Below, in pieces: positions 41,401 through 41,580 of a DNA stretch of 41,580 bases (its first letter is position 1; each line of letters opens with the position of its first letter). Made by a program: the position numbers and the translations under genes. The notes below the pieces were generated by a model that saw only the letters and a list, made by a program, of their open reading frames with translations, did not search any database and had not been told where the DNA came from. The stretch comes from a virus: IMG/VR virus record IMGVR_UViG_3300035438_001307, positions 1 to 41,580 of that record; one strand, given 5' to 3'.

Positions 41401-41580
41401 TTAAGCCTTGCTGCGTGTGCGTCGAGCAGGGGCAGGTGATGGCGGGGCATCGTTGGTCAGCGTGCATGTGCCAGGGGCAGCGGTGCGGCCAAGCTGACAA
41501 GCGGTGACGATGACCTGGTCATTCACCTGCAAGTCCACCGTGCCATCGGCATGCGTCTCAGCGATGACACAAGGCAGCGG
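41401..41580 (-). CDS. Small head/head-tail region protein, 3' part (spans the circle junction)
   Basis: The C-terminal 59 residues of the 72-residue protein that starts at 166. The stop TAA is at 41401-41403 and the tail reads R-R-T-R-S-K-A. Bases 41454-41580 repeat positions 1-127, so this copy overlaps the left one. A hairpin terminator follows the gene. Confidence 0.75.
   Translation of the reverse strand, partial: PLPCVIAETHADGTVDLQVNDQVIVTACQLGRTAAPGTCTLTNDAPPSPAPARRTRSKA
41454..41580. repeat. Terminal direct repeat, right copy
   Basis: Identical to positions 1-127. Removing this copy and joining base 41453 to base 1 gives the circle. Confidence 0.93.

Overview
The window is a complete circular genome of a temperate, lambda-like siphovirus. 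The first and last 127 bases are identical, so the unique length is 41,453 bp, and a 72-codon gene reads cleanly across the junction. Almost all genes lie on the minus strand; the clear exception is the repressor. The host is probably a Verrucomicrobiota bacterium. This is inferred from the high GC, the scarcity of Shine-Dalgarno sites, the CCACTCCA and CTTCACCCTTCATCC tandem repeats before genes, and the CCACGGAATTCCGTGG palindromes, which I associate with that phylum. It is not proven.

Layout in the direction of transcription (decreasing coordinates): immunity and integration (21.7-24.6 kb: XRE repressor on the plus strand, small divergent regulator, GYF-like membrane protein, tyrosine integrase, attP with a tRNA-3'-end core); BRO-type antirepressor and a translationally coupled early operon (16.0-21.7 kb); replication (10.7-16.0 kb: ParB-like protein, P-loop miniprotein, primase, helicase ATPase); a gene-free interval with iteron-like repeats (about 9.9-10.7 kb); DNA packaging and head (2.0-9.9 kb: TerS, GpA-type TerL, gpW-like connector, portal, ClpP-like protease fused to a scaffold-like tail, major capsid, small capsid-associated protein); a moron-like block (0.3-1.9 kb) between a terminator and an attC-like site. 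Across the circle junction come head-tail joining and tail genes (41.4 to 32 kb, including a tail-chaperone pair with a textbook -1 frameshift signal and the tape measure), then tail fibres and baseplate proteins (26.4-32 kb) and a lysis cassette (24.9-26.4 kb).

The most interesting signals are these. (1) A TTGACA box recurs a near-fixed 13-16 nt before start codons of structural and lysis genes that have no Shine-Dalgarno site; in one case the gap is enlarged by exactly two 8-bp repeat units. (2) A -1 frameshift cassette joins the two tail-chaperone frames. (3) Two integron attC-like sites flank small accessory genes, and one appears to have been split by insertion of a lipoprotein gene. (4) Three genes in the tail and fibre modules begin with Sec signal peptides. 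(5) A perfect 34-bp palindrome serves as a terminator in one place and has a relative embedded in frame between the cysteine pairs of the ParB-like protein.
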